Positions 1 through 5,060 of a DNA stretch of 5,526 bases are shown one piece after another; positions within the stretch are counted from its first letter, which is position 1, and each line of letters opens with the position of its first letter. The stretch is taken from the NCBI GenBank assembly GCA_007119405.1, contig SKPT01000154.1:1-5526 (forward strand), in the 5' to 3' direction. The position numbers and the translations under genes are program-made. This DNA is from Phycisphaeraceae bacterium (GTDB lineage: Bacteria > Planctomycetota > Phycisphaerae > Phycisphaerales > Phycisphaeraceae). The notes under the pieces were generated by a model, which saw only the letters and a program-made list of their open reading frames with translations, was not told the DNA's origin and did no database searches.

Positions 1-1
1 A

Positions 2-175
2 TCATTGTGCGTTGCCTTCGTCGCTGCCGTCCAACAGCTCTACGACGGGCTGGACGCCTCATTACGTTTCCGGCCTATCGAGACCCCGTCCACCAGTGAT
101 GACTTATCGGCTGTGCACGAGGATAGGGAAGCGCCCGACGGCAAGACTGGCACGAGGGAGTTGGACAAGGATTGA
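2..175 (+). CDS. C-terminal fragment of an unrecognised protein, cut by the window edge
   Basis: An open frame runs in from the left edge and stops at TGA 173-175, giving 57 residues with no start codon needed inside the window. It reads roughly SLCVAFVAAVQQLYDGLD, then a stretch rich in Ser, Thr, Asp and Glu, ending GTRELDKD. The first 26 codons favour G or C at the third position, as the real genes here do, and the amphipathic AVQQLYDGLDASLRF part looks like the end of a helical domain followed by a polar, disordered tail. I do not recognise the family. Its end overlaps, in antisense, the tail of the minus-strand HTH gene, so at least one of the two overlapping ends is probably not functional coding sequence. 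It could be the end of a recombinase or other mobile-element gene given the surroundings, but nothing in the residues shows that. Confidence 0.4.
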   Translation, partial: SLCVAFVAAVQQLYDGLDASLRFRPIETPSTSDDLSAVHEDREAPDGKTGTRELDKD

Positions 176-539
176 GCAGCGGATTGGGAAGATGATGCGA
201 ATTCGGGAACCCAACGTCACCGCGTGCCCGAATAAGGCGGTGCGGTAACCTTTGAGGGGTGTGGCTGCGTCGTCCGTCGACCGGTGCCAGCATGCCGCAC
301 TCCTTGAGCAGCTCCAGCGCCACGTTCACCTGCGTCAGCGGCGCGTCGATGGCGTCGGCTATGCTCGTCGTCGTCACCAGCTCGGTGTGGTCGTCCAGCC
401 AGGCGGCGACCTGGCGAAGGATCTGCTCCGAGCAGCGGTGGATGTACTGCCAACCGTCGTGCAGTGTGACGACGCACTCCAGGGCGCCGCCGGGCGAGCC
501 GCGGAATTCGATGGTCCGGTTCTCGGTGCGGCGTCGCAT
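75..539 (-). CDS. Small HTH-containing protein, C-terminal third probably non-native
   Basis: This frame encodes 154 residues. The start ATG at 539-537 is well supported by an AAGGAGG Shine-Dalgarno site 8 bases upstream, and lies 3 bases after the stop of the HARE-HTH gene, so the two are probably translated together. Residues 1-30 hold a basic start and a TIEFRGSPGGALECVVTLHD segment. Residues 35-50 form a likely helix, and residues 54-92 look like a helix-turn-helix or winged helix (VTTTSIADAIDAPLTQVNVA, then ALELLKECGMLAPV). After about residue 93 the character changes: codons such as AGG, TTA, ATA and CGA appear, third-position GC drops, and the protein becomes a Pro/His/Arg-rich string with no domain look. 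I infer the native gene was cut near 255-265 and now reads through unrelated DNA. A DNA-binding or regulatory role is likely; its target is unknown. Confidence 0.55.
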   Translation of the reverse strand: MRRRTENRTIEFRGSPGGALECVVTLHDGWQYIHRCSEQILRQVAAWLDDHTELVTTTSIADAIDAPLTQVNVALELLKECGMLAPVDGRRSHTPQRLPHRLIRARGDVGFPNSHHLPNPLLNPCPTPSCQSCRRALPYPRAQPISHHWWTGSR

Positions 540-542
540 GGG

Positions 543-740
543 TCAGCCCTCCTTCCCGCCGACCAGCGTGAACACACCGCGTTCGACCTTCTTGAAGCGG
601 GCCTCAGCACCCTTCTTCTGGATCTCGCGGAGCAGGGCCGAGTATTGCGTGTCGGCCGGCGTCGGTGCCTTCGTCGTCCAGTAGCCCTTGGCCGTCATCC
701 CGCAGCACGGTTGCAGCACGAGCGTCGAAATGCAGCACAT
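543..740 (-). CDS. HARE-HTH domain protein, apparently missing its N-terminal half
   Basis: The 65-residue product contains MTAKGYWTT, TQYSALLREIQKKG and ARFKKVERGVFTL, the typical second half of the HARE-HTH winged-helix domain (found in ASXL proteins, the RNA polymerase delta subunit and some restriction enzymes). That family normally starts with a helix of the type LDAAxKVLxEAGxPL and then CKEM before the MxxKGYW segment. Here the place is taken by a Cys-rich MCCISTLVLQPCCG that does not fit and coincides with short direct repeats. The ATG at 740-738 is chosen because GAGG lies 8 bases upstream; the next in-frame ATG is at 698-696. The frame is open further upstream to 869, but that part has no domain look. 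Together with the HTH gene just downstream it forms a two-gene unit of predicted DNA-binding proteins. The domain call is good; whether this shortened copy works is doubtful. Confidence 0.6.
   Translation of the reverse strand: MCCISTLVLQPCCGMTAKGYWTTKAPTPADTQYSALLREIQKKGAEARFKKVERGVFTLVGGKEG
548..554 (-). promoter_or_regulatory. Strong Shine-Dalgarno site of the small HTH gene
   Basis: AAGGAGG on the minus strand, 8 bases before the ATG at 539. It lies within the last codons of the HARE-HTH gene (encoding its GGKEG end), which ties translation of the two genes together and fixes the downstream start. Confidence 0.75.
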
Positions 741-778
741 ATGCAGCGCCTCGTGGCACCATCTGGCACCATCTGGCA
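702..778. repeat. Cluster of short direct repeats (GCAGCAC and TGGCACCATC)
   Basis: On the plus strand GCAGCAC occurs at 702-708, 713-719 and 732-738, with a partial GCAGC at 743-747, giving start-to-start spacings of 11, 19 and 11 bases. Directly beside it a 10-base unit TGGCACCATC is repeated in tandem at 754-763 and 764-773, with a partial third copy TGGCA at 774-778. The cluster covers the start region of the HARE-HTH gene. It could be a protein-binding array, an autoregulatory operator, or simple slippage at an old recombination joint; the sequence alone does not decide. Confidence 0.6.
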
Positions 779-848
779 GTGACCGCCCAGGAGGCCACCG
801 GCCCCGAGTCCGGGTCACAAGGCTTCGACGTGACGCCAGTTGCGGCGC

Positions 849-885
849 AAGCAAAAGGCCCGCCTGCACTTGGCAGCGGGCCTTT
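849..885 (-). terminator. Intrinsic terminator of the tRNA-Gly gene
   Basis: A stem-loop begins 7 bases past the 3' end of the tRNA. Bases 854-862 pair with 877-885 (9 bp), base 863 is a bulge, bases 864-867 pair with 873-876 (4 bp), and the loop is 868-872. On the minus strand the stem ends in TTTTGCTT, a U-rich tail suited to termination of the leftward tRNA transcript. On the plus strand the tail is TTTCTT, so the structure may also act weakly on transcription coming from the left. Confidence 0.8.
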
Positions 886-891
886 CTTGAA

Positions 892-963
892 AGCGGGTGA
901 AGGGATTCGAACCCTCGACATTCACGTTGGCAACGTGACGCTCTACCACTGAGCTACACCCGC
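892..963 (-). tRNA. tRNA-Gly (anticodon GCC)
   Basis: The reverse complement folds into a full 72-base tRNA. The acceptor stem pairs GCGGGTG with CACCCGC in 7 of 7 positions. The D arm is GCTC-AGTGGTA-GAGC, the anticodon arm TCACG-TTGCCAA-CGTGA, the variable loop has 5 bases, and the T arm is GAGGG-TTCGAAT-CCCTT with one G-U pair. The anticodon GCC lies at 931-929. The features known to matter for bacterial glycyl-tRNA synthetase (C2-G71, C35, C36 and a U at the discriminator position) are all present. No 3' CCA is encoded, so the end must be added after transcription. The gene stands alone and is followed by its own terminator. Translating either strand of it yields familiar false peptide ends, so open frames crossing it should not be called genes. 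Confidence 0.97.
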
Positions 964-1286
964 ACGCGATGGCACGGTAAGTGCCTGTTTTAAACGTCTT
1001 TGCGGAGCCGTCCGGCCCTGCCGCCAGCCACCGGTGCACGCCGTCGCCGGGGCTTGCCGGGCGGCTGCCCCCATGCGGCCGGCAGACAGCCCGGAATCTT
1101 ACACGGCGGCGCCGGAGATGGCAAGATCAGGCCGACGAGCCCCGACGAGCCCGACCATCACGTCAGGGGCGGCGCCTGTGCCTCCTGCCACGCCCGTTCG
1201 GATATCGCAGGGGACTGGAGATTTCCTGCCGGGCCCGCGGCCGGCCGGTGGCGAGCCGCCTGCCGGGCGGTCGCTCGCCCCGGCCG
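964..1286. other. Intergenic region between the pilin cluster and tRNA-Gly
   Basis: I see no convincing gene in these 323 bases. Open frames exist on both strands but have no domain or start-site support. The part next to the tRNA (986-1001) is the only AT-richer patch and is where a tRNA promoter would be expected, but I cannot name clear -35 and -10 boxes. A small inverted repeat, GGCAC-ggtaa-GTGCC, lies at 971-985 within the probable tRNA leader. A GACGAGCCC-type short direct repeat is seen around 1135-1155. The end next to the pilin cluster holds the long hairpin listed separately. Confidence 0.6.
1243..1285 (-). terminator. Long GC hairpin right after the last pilin gene, no U-tail
   Basis: Bases 1243-1248 pair with 1280-1285 (6 bp), base 1249 is a bulge, 1250-1256 pair with 1273-1279 (7 bp), and 1257-1260 pair with 1266-1269 (4 bp) around a 5-base loop. 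The structure begins one base beyond the stop codon at 1289-1287. There is no U-run behind it, so it is not a textbook intrinsic terminator. It may end transcription with help from Rho, or protect the mRNA 3' end. Confidence 0.5.
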
Positions 1287-2009
1287 TCAGTCCAGCCGCC
1301 GTGGCATCGTCGAGGCGATCATCCGGATCGCCGGCGTGTTGCCACGCTCCAGCGTCAGCGTCGGGTCCTCGTCCGGCTGGACGGTCAGGTCCATCGTCGC
1401 CCGGTAAAGCACGATCACCCCGTCGCGATCGAAGCGGCGGTGCATGAAGAAGGTGCATTCGGTGACGTTGTCCAGCAGCGGCGTCGGGGCGCTGGGCGTG
1501 CCGTCGCCGGCGTCGGGCGTCGTCGTCAGGTACAGCCGACGTGTGTCCGCGTCATGCTCGATGCGGATCAGGTTGTTGCTCGCGTCCAGCATTTCCAGGT
1601 AGGTGCTGACCAGCGTGTTCTGGTCCAGCGGCACGTCCGGGTCGTCGGGCGCCGGCTCGTGAAAGCTCACGCCCGGGCCGATCGTCACCGGCTCATGGGC
1701 GACGCTGGTGCGCACCATCGCCAGCAGCCGATGCGTGACCATTCGCGTCGACGTCTGGGCGCTGGCGCTCTCGGCGGCGATGGCGTAGGCGCGGAAGCTC
1801 ACGTCCACCGCCACCATCGTCGCCGTCAGCAGCAGCGCGCTGATCGACAGCGCAATGAGCATCTCCACCAGCGACAGGCCGGGGCGGGCGCAGGAGCATT
1901 TCGGATTTCGGATTTCGGATTTCGGAGGCCGACGGCGCACGAGAAGCGCACCGGGTCCGCGCGCCCGCCGCCAAATCCGAAATTCGAAATCTGAAATCCG
2001 AAATACCAT
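1287..2009 (-). CDS. PilW/GspJ-like minor prepilin with repeat-derived leader
   Basis: The 240-residue product has a type IV prepilin site at residues 44-49 (G-LSLVE): cleavage would follow Gly44, and Glu49 is the conserved Glu5 of the mature protein. Residues 45-68 form the hydrophobic assembly helix (LSLVEMLIALSISALLL...), followed by the helical spine with QTSTRMVTHRLLAMVRT and a mostly beta C-terminal head containing YLEMLDASNNLIRIEHD and LYLTTTPDAGD. Size, helix and gene position fit the PilW/GspJ type of minor pilin or pseudopilin. The ATG at 2009-2007 overlaps the upstream stop by one base (TGATG), suggesting coupled translation; no clear Shine-Dalgarno site is seen. A GTG at 2012 and an in-frame GTG at 1940 are alternative starts. 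The oddity is the 43-residue part before the cleavage site: most of it is translated from the inverted repeat at 1898-2004 and reads FRISDFEFRI and SEIRNPK. After cleavage that part would be discarded. Confidence 0.88.
   Translation of the reverse strand: MVFRISDFEFRIWRRARGPGALLVRRRPPKSEIRNPKCSCARPGLSLVEMLIALSISALLLTATMVAVDVSFRAYAIAAESASAQTSTRMVTHRLLAMVRTSVAHEPVTIGPGVSFHEPAPDDPDVPLDQNTLVSTYLEMLDASNNLIRIEHDADTRRLYLTTTPDAGDGTPSAPTPLLDNVTECTFFMHRRFDRDGVIVLYRATMDLTVQPDEDPTLTLERGNTPAIRMIASTMPRRLD
1898..2004. repeat. 107-bp inverted repeat built of 7-bp ATTTCGG units
   Basis: The left arm, 1898-1926, is four perfect ATTTCGG units plus one base. The right arm, 1973-2004, is a degenerate inverted copy (units AATCCGA, AATTCGA, AATCTGA, AATCCGA). 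The arms match at 27 of 29 positions. The 46-base centre is GC-rich and can extend the fold through GGCGC and GCGCC. The element begins 2 bases after the ATG of the PilW-like gene. The perfect unit array has no stop codon in any of the six frames, which helps explain how it sits in a gene without breaking it. It resembles the short hairpin repeats scattered through some planctomycete genomes (recalled, not checked). No target-site duplication is evident. Confidence 0.88.
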
Positions 2010-4306
2010 CACTTGCCGCTTTCGAAATAGGTCCCGTGCATCGGCGCGACCTCGATGGGGCCGTTGATCCCATCGGGCAGGGCGGTCGTCGGGTCGTAGC
2101 GGATCTGGATCATGCCCCGGCCCTCGGCCGGCACCGACGCTTCCATGTCGCCGGAGTCCTCGTCGAAGTACCCGATCGCCATGTTGAACCAGGGGCTCGT
2201 CTCGCCGATGACCGGCCCCTGGTTCGACGTCGGGTGAAACGTGGAGAGGATCGTGCCCGTGACGCGGATGTTGCCACGCATGTCCACCAGCCCGGCGACG
2301 ACCGTGCCGTGCAGTTCCGTCATCTGCTCCGCGTTCGCCGGCTCCGAGAAGGTGCCCATCTCGATCGAGTAGTGCGGGGCCAGCAGCGTGCTGCGGCGGT
2401 ACAGCCGCTTCTGCGTCTCGTTCAGGTGCGGCGAGTCCTCGATGATGAAGCGCGTGTGCCCGGTGAACTGAAGCTTGTTCCGCGCATGGGCGTATTCGAG
2501 CGGCGCGGCCGTGATGATCGCCCCGTGAATGTCGGCGCCGTCGAACCGGATGTTGTTGGCCGTCTCCTTCGTGTTGCCCAGCTCGTCCGTGTGCTCCTTG
2601 AACCGCAGCGTCCCGTCGTGCTCCATCATGCCCGCGAGGTTGTAGGTCAGCGGGTCGTCAATGTCGGTCTTCGTGTCGATGAACGTGACGCCGATGAACT
2701 CGCAGTTCTCGAACAGCGCGTTCGTGCCCTTGGGGATCAGCACGTCCTCGAAGCGCATGTTGCGATACACCGTCCGATCGTAGTGATCGTACGGGTTCTC
2801 GGCGCCGTAGGGCACCGGCTCGCCGGGCTCGGAGCTGACCTCCGCCTCCGAATTGTTGTCGAGATTCCACTGCACCTGCGAGTCGAAGTCGCCGCGGCTG
2901 GAGTCCACCGCCGTGTTGCGAAAGCCGCTGACGTCGAAGTCCTCGGGCCCGAAGTCGTACGCCTCGTTCGAGGCCGAGTCGAAGACCAGCGGCTGCTTGT
3001 TGAAGTCCGGGTGGATCGGCCCCTGAAAATAATCCTGGTAGGCCGGGTCGGCCGCGCCGGACTCCCACGCCTGGCGTGTGGCGGTGAGGTAGATCTCGCC
3101 GCGGATCTTGGCGTAGCGGTCGCGGTAGTCCAGTTGGTCCGGGTCCGGCGAGTGGCCGAAGCTCTTGATCAGCTCGAAAAGCTCCTCGGCGCGGACCGGG
3201 TCGTCGGCCCCATTGATGAGCTGCTGCCGGGTGACGTACCATTCGCCCGTGTCGGTGTCGACCTGGCCGAAGTGGTCGAGGAAAAAGTCCCACTCGTCGA
3301 TGTACCCGTCGCCATCGATGTCGTACTGCTGCGGGTTGGCGATGCCCTCGATCTCGTCGGGGTGGTTGATGTTCAGGCGGTTGTTGCCGGTCTTGTCGTT
3401 GGTGATGAGGGTGTTGACGAACAGGTCGAGCTGATCGTCGAGTTCCGACGCCAGGCCGCGGAAATCGCTGACCATGTGGATCGGGTGCCCGTGCTCGAGG
3501 TGCGTCTCGTCGAAGCGCGAGCCGACGGGCCCGTCGATCATCACGTGCTGGCCGATGAGGATGCGGCTGCGGGCGAGCACGGCGTAGGGAATTCGCTTGC
3601 CGATGCGAAAGTCCTTGGACACCGAGCGATGGATGCGGCGGCCCTCGGGTCCGTCGTAGCCGGTGACCGTCACGCGCACCCAGCGCGCGTCCAGCGGCAG
3701 GTCTACGCCGTCGTACGCGGCGCGCTGGTACTGCGCGGCCGTGTAGTCGTGATCGGGCAGGGGGTGCGGCGTGAGCGTGGCGGTGAAACGCGGGGCGTCG
3801 TCCCCCAGGCGAATGGGTCCGAGCTTGAGCGTCGTGCCGTCGACGACGGGGTTGGCCTCGCTGTGATCCTCGTTGGTGAAGCGACTGCTCATCTTGGGCA
3901 CGATGTCCTCGGCCCAGAGGGAGGCGGCGAGACTGGCGTCGATCTCACCCTCCTTGATGAGGATCTCCATCCCCACCTCGCGCAGCCGATGCTCGATCAG
4001 GTGCATGCCGGTCTCCGCGGCCGCGAGCGAGCGGTTGATCTTCATGTGCGCGTCGGCGGTGGCGAGGTTGCCCTGCGAGACGATCGCCATCGCCGCCGCC
4101 AGCGACCCGAAGATCACCATGAACAGCATCGCCATGATCGCCGCGGCACCGCGACGGTGATGAGCACCGCCACGCCGACGGGTGCCACTGACAAGGCCGG
4201 CCGCGGCCTTGTCAGTGCGTTCCTTGCACGGCACTGACAAGCTCCGCGGACTCCGCTTGTCAATGTCACCCCGGCCAGAAGCGTTTTGTGTGTTATGAGT
4301 GTCCAT
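2009..4306 (-). CDS. Large PilX-like pilus/secretion protein with EF-hand-like loop
   Basis: The 765-residue product has a basic stretch (RRRGGAHHRRG, 43-53), one hydrophobic helix at about 54-77 (AAAIMAMLFMVIFGSLAAAM...), and then NRSLAAAETGMHLIEHRL (91-108), the alanine-rich helix with AAE seen after the membrane anchor of PilX and GspK proteins. It lacks the GFxLxE site of ordinary prepilins. Typical PilX is under 200 residues and GspK about 300, so some 600 residues are extra. They include beta-rich parts, an EF-hand-like loop at 329-340, and a segment near 530-600 (ALFENCEFIGVTFIDT, IRFDGADIHGAIITA) that looks like beta-helix turns. The start at 4306 is supported by AAAGGGG 8 bases upstream and lies 17 bases after the PilV-like stop. 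Residues 14-41 are translated from two hairpin repeats. I infer a membrane-anchored minor pilin or tip protein with a large external domain; its binding partner is unknown. Confidence 0.88.
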   Translation of the reverse strand: MDTHNTQNASGRGDIDKRSPRSLSVPCKERTDKAAAGLVSGTRRRGGAHHRRGAAAIMAMLFMVIFGSLAAAMAIVSQGNLATADAHMKINRSLAAAETGMHLIEHRLREVGMEILIKEGEIDASLAASLWAEDIVPKMSSRFTNEDHSEANPVVDGTTLKLGPIRLGDDAPRFTATLTPHPLPDHDYTAAQYQRAAYDGVDLPLDARWVRVTVTGYDGPEGRRIHRSVSKDFRIGKRIPYAVLARSRILIGQHVMIDGPVGSRFDETHLEHGHPIHMVSDFRGLASELDDQLDLFVNTLITNDKTGNNRLNINHPDEIEGIANPQQYDIDGDGYIDEWDFFLDHFGQVDTDTGEWYVTRQQLINGADDPVRAEELFELIKSFGHSPDPDQLDYRDRYAKIRGEIYLTATRQAWESGAADPAYQDYFQGPIHPDFNKQPLVFDSASNEAYDFGPEDFDVSGFRNTAVDSSRGDFDSQVQWNLDNNSEAEVSSEPGEPVPYGAENPYDHYDRTVYRNMRFEDVLIPKGTNALFENCEFIGVTFIDTKTDIDDPLTYNLAGMMEHDGTLRFKEHTDELGNTKETANNIRFDGADIHGAIITAAPLEYAHARNKLQFTGHTRFIIEDSPHLNETQKRLYRRSTLLAPHYSIEMGTFSEPANAEQMTELHGTVVAGLVDMRGNIRVTGTILSTFHPTSNQGPVIGETSPWFNMAIGYFDEDSGDMEASVPAEGRGMIQIRYDPTTALPDGINGPIEVAPMHGTYFESGK
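3287..3322 (-). other. EF-hand-like calcium loop in the PilX-like protein
   Basis: Residues 329-340 read DIDGDGYIDEWD. Acidic side chains stand at loop positions 1, 3, 5, 9 and 12, with Gly at 6 and Ile at 8, as in EF-hand and dockerin-type loops; position 12 is Asp in place of the more usual Glu. Residues after it (FFLDHFGQVD) could form the exiting helix. I see no clear second full loop, only an acidic VDTDTGEW nearby. Calcium binding is therefore predicted, not shown. Confidence 0.7.
4186..4265. repeat. Two adjacent hairpins sharing the CACTGACAAG arm
   Basis: Hairpin one, 4186-4217, has perfect 14-base arms (CACTGACAAGGCCG and its reverse complement) around a 4-base GCCG centre. Hairpin two, 4232-4265, has 11-base arms with one mismatch, CACTGACAAGC and GCTTGTCAATG, around 12 bases. 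Thus the decamer CACTGACAAG occurs four times in alternating orientation, one copy with a single change. The pair is read through by the PilX-like gene as residues 14-41 (for example KRSPRSLSVPCKERTDK), starting 41 bases after the ATG. In the mRNA these strong stems lie close to the ribosome start site and could slow or tune translation. Confidence 0.88.
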
Positions 4307-4314
4307 GACCACCG

Positions 4315-4321
4315 CCCCTTT
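4315..4321 (-). promoter_or_regulatory. Shine-Dalgarno site of the PilX-like gene
   Basis: AAAGGGG on the minus strand, 8 bases before the ATG at 4306. It decides the start of a frame that remains open to 4504: the longer version would overlap the PilV-like gene by about 180 bases in a different frame. Confidence 0.65.
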
Positions 4322-4323
4322 GC

Positions 4324-4944
4324 CTACGGGTTGACCACCCACGTCAGGTCGGTGACGCGGTCCCACTGCTCGTCCTCGACGCGCCGGTACTCGACGCGGA
4401 CGTTGAGGCGCACCAGCTCGTCGTCGCTGCCCAGCGGCTGAAACGGCTCGTCCACCGTGATGTCCGAGCTCCGCACGCTGTGCACGCTGACCACCTGACG
4501 CCACTGCTCCAGGTCGTCGATCGGCATGCGCAGGGCGTTGATCGGCGGATGGAACACCGAGCCCGTGTTGCTGATGCCGTCGATGTCGCCGGCGAAGTCG
4601 ACGACGCTGCGGAACTGGTGCGGCTGGGTCGGGCCGGTGCGGCTGGTGATCTCGCCGCGCGGCTCGAACGGGTCGTAGACCGGCAGCGTCAGGGTCAGCT
4701 CGCGGATCTCGTTGGCCAGCAGGTGCGCCGTGGCCGAGCGCTGCGCCCAGTCGTTCTGCTGGTGGTACGCCTGCTGCGCCGCGACGATTGCCAGCACCGC
4801 CGTGCCGATGATCACCGTCGTCAGCGCCGCCTCGATGAGCGTGAAGCCCCGGCCGCGCCAGCGGCGCATTCGGCGCGCCGGCCTCGGCGGCGAGCTTGAG
4901 CCGGGCCTGGCCCCGGGCGGCGTGTTGGCGTGTCGGGCGTGCAT
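4324..4944 (-). CDS. PilV/GspI-like minor prepilin
   Basis: The 206-residue product carries a clear type IV prepilin motif, GRG-FTLIE: cleavage after Gly33, Phe at mature position 1 and Glu38 at mature position 5. Residues 34-56 form the hydrophobic helix (FTLIEAALTTVIIGTAVLAI...), continued by QQAYHQQNDWAQRSATAHLL and ANEIRELTLTLP, which matches the A..LA.ei.E spine of PilV/GspI-type minor pilins. The head has a VYDPFEPRGE segment and ends in strands such as VRLNVRVEYRR and VTDLTWVVNP. The start at 4944 is chosen for ACAGGA nine bases upstream. It gives a long, Pro- and Arg-rich 33-residue leader. A second ATG at 4869 would give an 8-residue leader (MRRWRGRG), more usual for prepilins, but with a weaker Shine-Dalgarno candidate. 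It is the first of three closely spaced pilin-like genes and would be processed by the prepilin peptidase, which is not in this window. Confidence 0.88.
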   Translation of the reverse strand: MHARHANTPPGARPGSSSPPRPARRMRRWRGRGFTLIEAALTTVIIGTAVLAIVAAQQAYHQQNDWAQRSATAHLLANEIRELTLTLPVYDPFEPRGEITSRTGPTQPHQFRSVVDFAGDIDGISNTGSVFHPPINALRMPIDDLEQWRQVVSVHSVRSSDITVDEPFQPLGSDDELVRLNVRVEYRRVEDEQWDRVTDLTWVVNP

Positions 4945-4953
4945 GTCGATGCG

Positions 4954-4959
4954 TCCTGT
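4954..4959 (-). promoter_or_regulatory. Candidate Shine-Dalgarno site of the PilV-like gene
   Basis: ACAGGA on the minus strand, nine bases before the ATG at 4944. It favours this start over the internal ATG at 4869, though only moderately. Confidence 0.5.
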
Positions 4960-5060
4960 ACCCCTTTTCGTACGATTCGGCGCCCCCGATGCCAAGCGGG
5001 CGCGTCGCGTTGGCCGGGCTTTCCTGCCTTGCTCGACCGTCATAACCGGACCGGGCCGGG

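Noticed and set aside
665..952. Plus-strand frame ending GEGIRTLDIHVGNVTLYH
   Set aside because: The end is the antisense translation of the tRNA-Gly gene, a well-known type of false protein end. Only the part before about 842 might have been coding.
971..985. Small inverted repeat GGCAC-ggtaa-GTGCC as an operator or terminator
   Set aside because: Five-base arms are too short to be convincing; mentioned only within the intergenic entry.
815..1039. Minus-strand frame containing GCSSVVERHVANVNVEGSNP
   Set aside because: This is the sense-strand translation of the same tRNA; not a protein gene.
1177..1191. CASCH, a CxxCH haem-binding motif on the plus strand
   Set aside because: A single five-residue match in an intergenic frame with no signal peptide, second motif or coding pattern around it; best explained by chance.
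981..1994. 337-residue plus-strand frame
   Set aside because: It is mostly antisense to the PilW-like prepilin gene, is Arg-, Gln- and His-rich, and has no recognisable domain or start site.
1898..2004. CRISPR-like array
   Set aside because: Units are 7 bases with no spacers and the two arms are inverted, so this is a hairpin repeat and not a CRISPR array.
2036..4237. 733-residue plus-strand frame
   Set aside because: It is antisense to the PilX-like gene and is rich in Val, Arg, Asp and Ala with no domain. Long antisense frames are expected at this GC content. The minus strand has the Shine-Dalgarno site, membrane helix and PilX-like motifs.
4307..4504. Longer N-terminus for the PilX-like protein starting at 4504
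   Set aside because: It would overlap most of the 3' end of the PilV-like gene in another frame and is Arg/Gly/Ala-rich shadow sequence; the ATG at 4306 has a good Shine-Dalgarno site.
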